From an uncultured Prevotella sp. (lineage in GTDB: Bacteria > Bacteroidota > Bacteroidia > Bacteroidales > Bacteroidaceae), in NCBI GenBank assembly GCA_934196725.1, contig CAKPWR010000074.1, positions 1 through 11,071 on the forward strand: a stretch of DNA of 11,071 bases. The letters run 5' to 3'. Position numbers and translations under genes: made by a program. Below the pieces are notes generated by a model. That model had not been told where the DNA came from and did not search any database. It worked only from the letters and a program-made list of their open reading frames with translations. Positions 7,547 to 11,071 of this stretch are shown one piece after another (positions within the stretch are counted from its first letter, which is position 1; each line of letters opens with the position of its first letter).

Positions 7547-8902
7547 TTAGAGTGCGATTTCCACAACCTTATCCATCTCTGTAGGAACCTGACCGAGATT
7601 CAGGAGTACACCACCTTCGCACTTCTGAACCTTCACCGGCTTCTTGCTGGCAAAATCGAATGCCTTCTTCACCTTCTGGTTTCCAAGAGGCAGGAAGAGG
7701 CTCTTATCCTTCAAGTTCAGGATATGAACAAAGAGACGGTTGCCCTTCTGGGTAGTAACACCCCAATCATGAGGAGCCACGATGCCGCCACGGGTACCAT
7801 AGATGGTTTCTCCGTAAGTCTTCATCCACTCACCCATTTCTGCCAGGCGCTCCAAGGCTACTGCAGGAAGTTCACCATCTGGCTGAGGGCCGATGTTCAT
7901 CAACAGGTTGGCATTCTTTCCTGCCGCATTCACCAGGTAATGAACCAAAGTCTTGGTAGACTTATAATCCTGGTCGGTAATCTTGTAACCCCACATTCCG
8001 TTCATTGTCTCGCAGGTTTCGAGAGGCAGACGACTGATGTCCTGACCAGACAATCCAGCCTTGTTCTCACCAGGAAGGTCACGCTCGAATGCCTGTACAT
8101 CCTCACCCTCGAAAGGAGCTGAGTGATGGTTGTTCACGATCAGGCAGCCTGGCTGCAGGCGATGAATCATCTCATACTGCTCTGGCAACTGCCAGTCGAA
8201 GTTAGGATTCTGATCCTGATCCCACCATCCGTCAAACCAGATACATCTCACCTTGCCGTAGTTGGTAAGAAGCTCAGTAAGCTGGTTATTCATAAACTGG
8301 TAGTAGCTCTTCCAGTTTCCCTCCGGATTAGGACGGCCAGTACCTCTACCTGTTCTTCCCCATACAGCATCCTCACGATACCAGTCGATATGAGAATAAT
8401 AAAGGTGCAAAGCGATGCCCTGCTTGTGACACTCATCCGCCAATTCCTTCACGATGTCGCGACGGAAAGGAGTAGCATCTACAATATTATAATCAGAATA
8501 CTTGGTCTTGAACATAGAGAATCCCTCGTGATGGCGAGTGGTGAAGCAGATGTACTTGGCACCCGAAGCCTTGATGGCAGCCACCCATTTGGCAGCATCA
8601 AACTTAGAAGGATAGAAACCGCCAGCCAGCTTGGCATACTCCTTGTAGTTCAGGTCCTTATTGGTCATTGTCCATTCGCCGGTAGCGAGCATGCTGTACA
8701 ATCCCCAATGCAGGAAGATACCGAACTTATCATCCTGGAACTGCTTGCGTGATTCCAGGTTTTCTGCTGATGGCTGATAATGCTGAACCTTATTTTCCTT
8801 GGCAGCATCATTCCCAACCATGGCATTAGCTGTTAGGCTAGAGCAACCCAAAGTAAGGATTGCAGCACATAATTGTGACTTAAAACTCATTTTAATTCCC
8901 AT
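7547..8902 (-). CDS. Secreted GH29 alpha-L-fucosidase
   Basis: Predicted to release terminal alpha-L-fucose from host or plant glycans with retention of configuration. The 451-residue protein has a signal peptide ending in TANA (cut after residue 27), a TIM barrel and a small C-terminal beta domain. Motifs are FGIFLHWG (H65, W66), TTRHHEGF (121-128, H124 and H125), CIWFDGWWD with nucleophile D224, ERDLP with E273 as candidate acid/base, [13 protein letters not shown] (294-306) and NLLMNIGP (332-339). The ETC...WGY and NLLMNIGP signatures favour the broad-specificity GH29-A type, but the acid/base assignment is inference. Start 8902 (or in-frame ATG 8890) is preferred over an in-frame ATG at 9001, because that longer reading frame would cross the -7 promoter element and give no proper signal peptide. 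The Cys in LTLGCSS is not in a good lipobox. No SusC/SusD neighbour is present. Confidence 0.93.
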   Translation of the reverse strand: MGIKMSFKSQLCAAILTLGCSSLTANAMVGNDAAKENKVQHYQPSAENLESRKQFQDDKFGIFLHWGLYSMLATGEWTMTNKDLNYKEYAKLAGGFYPSKFDAAKWVAAIKASGAKYICFTTRHHEGFSMFKTKYSDYNIVDATPFRRDIVKELADECHKQGIALHLYYSHIDWYREDAVWGRTGRGTGRPNPEGNWKSYYQFMNNQLTELLTNYGKVRCIWFDGWWDQDQNPNFDWQLPEQYEMIHRLQPGCLIVNNHHSAPFEGEDVQAFERDLPGENKAGLSGQDISRLPLETCETMNGMWGYKITDQDYKSTKTLVHYLVNAAGKNANLLMNIGPQPDGELPAVALERLAEMGEWMKTYGETIYGTRGGIVAPHDWGVTTQKGNRLFVHILNLKDKSLFLPLGNQKVKKAFDFASKKPVKVQKCEGGVLLNLGQVPTEMDKVVEIAL

Positions 8903-8939
8903 ATAATTAATGTTGTTGTTATAGTTAGTTATAATGGTG

Positions 8940-8947
8940 CAAATATA
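8940..8947 (-). promoter_or_regulatory. -7 element of the alpha-L-fucosidase gene
   Basis: Minus-strand TATATTTG matches TAnnTTTG and implies a leader of about 30 nt to the ATG at 8902. No good -33 box is visible at standard spacing. The interval 8948-9097 between this and the rubredoxin promoter holds no gene; it contains a T run and a pyrimidine-rich stretch at about 9004-9054. Confidence 0.6.
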
Positions 8948-9097
8948 CAACTTTTTTTTAAGAATAAGAATGATAATCAGAAAAAACTCTATTTTTTGCA
9001 TACTTTTCTCTGCTTCCTCTTCTTTTCTCAGCTTTTCCTGCTCTCTTTTATCCCTAAGATTAAAATATATGATAATTTTATAATATTTCCAAATTTA

Positions 9098-9129
9098 TTT
9101 GGAGATTACAGAAAGAAATCGTATCTTTG
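9098..9129 (+). promoter_or_regulatory. Consensus promoter of the rubredoxin-superoxide reductase operon
   Basis: TTTG (9098-9101), a 20-base spacer and TATCTTTG (9122-9129) exactly fit the Bacteroidetes vegetative promoter consensus. The leader to the rubredoxin ATG is about 85 nt. Together with the rRNA-type promoter, this is the best promoter match in the window, which suggests constitutive, high expression. Confidence 0.8.
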
Positions 9130-9220
9130 CAATGTCTATCAGAGGATTGTGCAGCAGTACTTATCTGATAGAGAATTAAAGAACAAGAATATTTACATCA
9201 AAAGAAGAAAGGAAAACACT

Positions 9221-9385
9221 ATGAAGAAATATGTTTGTGACGTATGTGGTTGGGTTTATGATCCAGAAGTAGGTGATCCAGAGGGCGGCATCGCTCCAGG
9301 TACAGCATTCGAAGACATTCCGGAAGATTGGGTTTGCCCTCTCTGCGGAGTAGGCAAGGATGATTTCAGCCTCGTTGAGGAGTAA
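9221..9385 (+). CDS. rub: Rubredoxin
   Basis: A 54-residue cytoplasmic one-iron electron carrier. Four cysteines in [14 protein letters not shown] (C6, C9) and [11 protein letters not shown] (C39, C42) form the FeCys4 site. The aromatic and [18 protein letters not shown] core is typical, and the length is standard for the family. It likely passes electrons from an NAD(P)H-rubredoxin reductase to the superoxide reductase encoded 83 bp downstream, and possibly to other oxygen-defence enzymes. The start at 9221 gives the canonical N-terminus MKKYVC and has a purine-rich AGAAAGG eight bases upstream. A longer in-frame reading back to 8996 is rejected because it runs through the promoter. The 3' end, including the stop, is repeated imperfectly just downstream. 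Confidence 0.96.
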   Translation: MKKYVCDVCGWVYDPEVGDPEGGIAPGTAFEDIPEDWVCPLCGVGKDDFSLVEE

Positions 9386-9426
9386 CCCGAAGAAAACCTT
9401 TTGGAGGAATAATCCGAAGAAACGCC
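9374..9426 (+). repeat. Imperfect 27-bp tandem repeat spanning the rubredoxin stop codon
   Basis: The end of the rubredoxin gene (about 9374-9398) recurs 27 bp later (about 9401-9426). GAGGAGTAACCCGAAGAAA becomes GAGGAATAATCCGAAGAAA, and CCGAAGAAA is identical at 9387-9395 and 9414-9422. The shift is a multiple of three, so the second copy again reads Glu-Glu-stop in the same frame. Each copy carries a GAGGA core, and the second includes GGAGG (9403-9407). Confidence 0.7.
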
Positions 9427-9438
9427 TGACATTCAGGC
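9424..9438 (+). repeat. Short intercistronic hairpin in the rubredoxin-superoxide reductase operon
   Basis: GCCTGA (9424-9429) and TCAGGC (9433-9438) pair as a 6-bp stem with a 3-base loop, ending 17 bases before the Shine-Dalgarno sequence of the next gene. No U tract follows, so it is not a terminator. It could affect mRNA processing or stability, or be incidental. Confidence 0.45.
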
Positions 9439-9455
9439 AACACATATATTAATAT

Positions 9456-9461
9456 AGGAGG
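9456..9461 (+). promoter_or_regulatory. Strong Shine-Dalgarno site of the superoxide reductase gene
   Basis: AGGAGG lies seven bases before the ATG at 9469. It is the only near-perfect Shine-Dalgarno sequence positioned at a start codon in this window; the other genes start after A-rich leaders, as is common in Bacteroidetes. It fixes the start codon firmly and suggests strong independent initiation on the second cistron. Confidence 0.85.
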
Positions 9462-9468
9462 AACCATT

Positions 9469-9858
9469 ATGACAAAAGTTAGAGAAATCTACCGCTGCCA
9501 GATTTGTGGCAACGTAGTAGAAGTAGTAAACCCAGGAGCCGTGCTCAGTTGCTGCGGTGAGCCGATGAAGCTGATGAAGGAAAACACCAGCGATGGCGCC
9601 AAGGAGAAGCACGTGCCTGTGATAGAACCTATCGAGGGCGGTTATCGAGTAACAGTAGGAAGCGTAGAGCATCCGATGCTCCCAGAACATTACATCCAGT
9701 GGATTGAGCTGCTCACCCCTACCGATGTGCTTCGCCATGAGTTGAAACCGGGCGAAAAGCCAGAGGCTATCTTCATGACAAATGCTGATGCCAAGGAAGT
9801 TACGGCTCGCGAATACTGCAATCTCCACGGATTGTGGAAGGGGGTAATTGAAGGATAA
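9469..9858 (+). CDS. dfx: Desulfoferrodoxin (two-iron superoxide reductase)
   Basis: Reduces superoxide to hydrogen peroxide in the cytoplasm without forming O2, a defence typical of anaerobes. The 129-residue protein has the two-domain desulfoferrodoxin layout. The N-terminal FeCys4 centre uses C10, C13, C28 and C29 (CxxC and CC). The catalytic Fe(His4Cys) centre uses H48, H68, H74, C117 and H120, seen in KEKHVP, EHPM, EHYIQW and CNLHGLW. The conserved E46 and K47 next to the active site are present, and spacing matches Desulfovibrio desulfoferrodoxin almost residue for residue. It follows rubredoxin, its usual electron donor, in the same transcript and has its own AGGAGG ribosome site. A strong terminator follows directly. 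No frameshift or missing ligand is seen. Confidence 0.96.
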   Translation: MTKVREIYRCQICGNVVEVVNPGAVLSCCGEPMKLMKENTSDGAKEKHVPVIEPIEGGYRVTVGSVEHPMLPEHYIQWIELLTPTDVLRHELKPGEKPEAIFMTNADAKEVTAREYCNLHGLWKGVIEG

Positions 9859-9874
9859 AAACCATCATACTAAC

Positions 9875-9927
9875 AAAAGGTCTCATGTCGTTTTCCCAAT
9901 GTAGGGAATATGACATGAGACCTTTTT
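9875..9927 (+). terminator. Rho-independent terminator of the rubredoxin-superoxide reductase operon
   Basis: A perfect 15-bp stem, 9875-9889 with 9912-9926, is extended inside by TTCCC (9893-9897) pairing with GGGAA (9904-9908) and is followed by a T run (9923-9927). It begins 16 bases after the superoxide reductase stop codon. Its A and T ends would also allow some function in the other direction. Confidence 0.92.
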
Positions 9928-9949
9928 AACTTTATTTACATCTCGTTTC

Positions 9950-9981
9950 TTGCCACATTCGCCAGGAAATATCTATCTTTG
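9950..9981 (+). promoter_or_regulatory. Promoter of the lipoprotein gene
   Basis: TTG (9950-9952), a 21-base spacer and TATCTTTG (9974-9981) fit the Bacteroidetes consensus. Only 17 bases separate the -7 box from the ATG at 9999, so the transcript should have a very short leader of roughly 10 nt. Confidence 0.7.
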
Positions 9982-9998
9982 CCGACAAAACGATATAG

Positions 9999-11069
9999 AT
10001 GATGAGAAGAATATGGAATGATCTTACATCAATACTCTTGCTGCCAGCATTATTCACCTGCATCTGCCTGATTTCCTGTTCACAAGATACAACAACAGAA
10101 ACCCTGCGCTCAGCCTACTATTGGAGTACAACCTGGCAGATGGACAGCAGCAAGATGAACTTCATCCAGAAACACCATATCAAGCGACTCTACGTTAGAT
10201 TCTTTGATGTGGTAAGGGATGCAGATGGAGAAATCATGCCCAATGCTACCCTGCAATTTGATACAACCGATGAGAATATGACAACTGAAGAAAAGGAGAA
10301 AGAATCTCTGATGCCGAAAGGAATGGAGATTATCCCCGTTGTCTATATCGTAAACGACTGTTTTAAAGCAAATACCAAGACGAATCCTATCAGCAGCGAC
10401 AAGTCGGGCAGAAAATCTTCAGATGAAACACCCCGGCAACTCGCAGATAAGATTCTGAACCGCATCCTTCAGATGAACGAAGCCAACGACATCGAGAACG
10501 TGAAAGAGATTCAGATAGACTGCGACTGGACAGCTTCAACGAAAGATGCTTATTTTGAATTCCTCCATATTTTAAAGGAGAAAGCCAAAGACAAGAAGAT
10601 GCAACTTTCCGTAACCATCCGGTTACACCAGCTCTCGATGACTCCACCCCCTGTGGATAGAGGCATCCTGATGATGTATAATACGGGCAATGTAAAACAG
10701 CTTAGTTGCCAAAAGCCGATACTCGACATGAAGGATGTGGCTCCTTACATCCAGCATCTGGGCAGTTATCCGTTACCGCTCTCTGCCGCCTATCCACTCT
10801 TCAGCTGGCGAGTCCTCTTCAGAGAAGGAAAATTCGTAGGCATCATGCATGCAGATGATGACTTCCCGGTTTTGCCAAGCGACAGCATCGTAGTAAGAAA
10901 ACCCGAAATGAGCGACATCATGGAAGCCGTCAGAAGCATCAATCACCAGAATGAAGACATCAACAGCGAGGTCATCCTCTTCGACCTCAATACAGATAAT
11001 ATCAAACGATTTAAATCAGAAGATTATGAAAAGATTTTTAATCATAGGAGTGATGGCAGCAGCATTTAG
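9999..11069 (+). CDS. Putative lipoprotein of unknown function, TIM-barrel-like
   Basis: I do not recognise this 356-residue protein with certainty. The N-terminus is a lipoprotein signal (LISC, lipidated C27). SQDTTTE follows the cysteine, and such polar or acidic residues can direct Bacteroidetes lipoproteins to the cell surface. The rest alternates strands and helices like a glycosidase-type barrel: KRLYVRFFDV (62-71), EIIPVVYIVND (110-120), EIQIDCDWT (170-178, D174 and D176), LSVTIRLHQL (203-212), GILMMYNTG (222-230), LSAAYPLFSW (261-270) and EVILFDLN (324-331). The layout recalls DUF3142-type proteins, but I could not test this. Charged, probably disordered stretches lie at about 88-107 and 126-146. 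Start is 9999 or the adjacent ATG 10002. The last 44 bp overlap the next gene, which suggests translational coupling and a shared role. Confidence 0.75.
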   Translation: MMRRIWNDLTSILLLPALFTCICLISCSQDTTTETLRSAYYWSTTWQMDSSKMNFIQKHHIKRLYVRFFDVVRDADGEIMPNATLQFDTTDENMTTEEKEKESLMPKGMEIIPVVYIVNDCFKANTKTNPISSDKSGRKSSDETPRQLADKILNRILQMNEANDIENVKEIQIDCDWTASTKDAYFEFLHILKEKAKDKKMQLSVTIRLHQLSMTPPPVDRGILMMYNTGNVKQLSCQKPILDMKDVAPYIQHLGSYPLPLSAAYPLFSWRVLFREGKFVGIMHADDDFPVLPSDSIVVRKPEMSDIMEAVRSINHQNEDINSEVILFDLNTDNIKRFKSEDYEKIFNHRSDGSSI

Positions 11070-11071
11070 CA
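11026..11071 (+). CDS. 5' end of a secreted protein, cut by the right edge
   Basis: An ATG at 11026 opens a frame reading MKRFLIIGVMAAAFS to the window end. This looks like the positive n-region and hydrophobic core of a signal peptide or lipoprotein signal. It overlaps the last 44 bp of the lipoprotein gene in a different reading frame, typical of translationally coupled genes. Only 15 residues are visible, so the product cannot be named. No clear Shine-Dalgarno sequence precedes it. Confidence 0.6.
   Translation, partial: MKRFLIIGVMAAAFS

Noticed and set aside
8840..8851. Possible lipobox (LTLGC) in the alpha-L-fucosidase signal
   Set aside because: The -3 residue is Thr and the -2 residue is Leu, a poor lipobox; an ANA signal peptidase I site follows seven residues later.
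8903..9001. Upstream in-frame start for the alpha-L-fucosidase (ATG at 9001)
   Set aside because: The extension would contain the -7 promoter element and an AT-rich leader, and would bury the signal peptide 33 residues into the protein.
8996..9220. Upstream in-frame start for rubredoxin
   Set aside because: This region holds the consensus promoter and leader. Rubredoxins of this type begin at MKKYVC, and the shorter start has a purine-rich ribosome site.
9433..9828. Minus-strand open frame opposite the superoxide reductase gene
   Set aside because: It is antisense to a gene with all metal ligands conserved and shows no independent signals.
1..11071. CRISPR arrays, insertion sequences, prophage genes, tRNAs
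   Set aside because: I looked for regularly spaced repeats, transposase motifs, long terminal inverted repeats and tRNA-like cloverleaf sequences and saw none.

Overview
The window looks like ordinary chromosome from a gut- or rumen-type member of the Bacteroidales, most likely the Prevotella/Segatella group. This is inferred from several things: TAnnTTTG promoter elements (often TATCTTTG) before nearly every gene, A-rich leaders mostly lacking Shine-Dalgarno sequences, secreted family GH36 and GH29 glycosidases, and a sequence at the left edge that I recognise as a Bacteroidales 16S rRNA leader. I see no insertion sequence, phage gene, CRISPR array, tRNA or toxin-antitoxin pair.

Layout. Positions 1-146 hold a strong minus-strand promoter and leader that I interpret as the start of an rRNA operon running out of the left edge. 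A terminator at 327-370 separates it from a secreted GH36 alpha-galactosidase (407-2605, minus). A divergent promoter region (2606-2884) leads to a PAQR/hemolysin III membrane protein (2885-3541, plus). This converges, across a 12-bp perfect hairpin, on a large secreted transglutaminase-like protein (3745-6480, minus). A second divergent promoter region (6481-6692) leads to cutC (6693-7463, plus), which converges across a 17-bp hairpin on a secreted GH29 alpha-L-fucosidase (7547-8902, minus).

From 8903 to the right edge the genes read rightward. Rubredoxin (9221-9385) and two-iron superoxide reductase (9469-9858) form an oxygen-defence operon behind a consensus promoter and before a strong terminator. 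A putative surface lipoprotein of unknown function (9999-11069) follows. Its last 44 bp overlap the start of a further secreted protein (11026 onward) that is cut by the right edge.

Function. The two exo-glycosidases fit removal of terminal galactose and fucose from plant or host glycans, but no SusC/SusD pair is present, so they are orphan enzymes rather than part of a visible utilisation locus. Rubredoxin and superoxide reductase form a classic electron-transfer pair that reduces superoxide without producing O2. No clearly new multi-gene system is visible. The points most worth a second look are the lipoprotein/overlapping-gene pair at the right edge, the degenerate second transglutaminase-like module and cysteine-free thioredoxin-like tail of the 911-residue protein, and the tandem repeat of the rubredoxin gene's 3' end.
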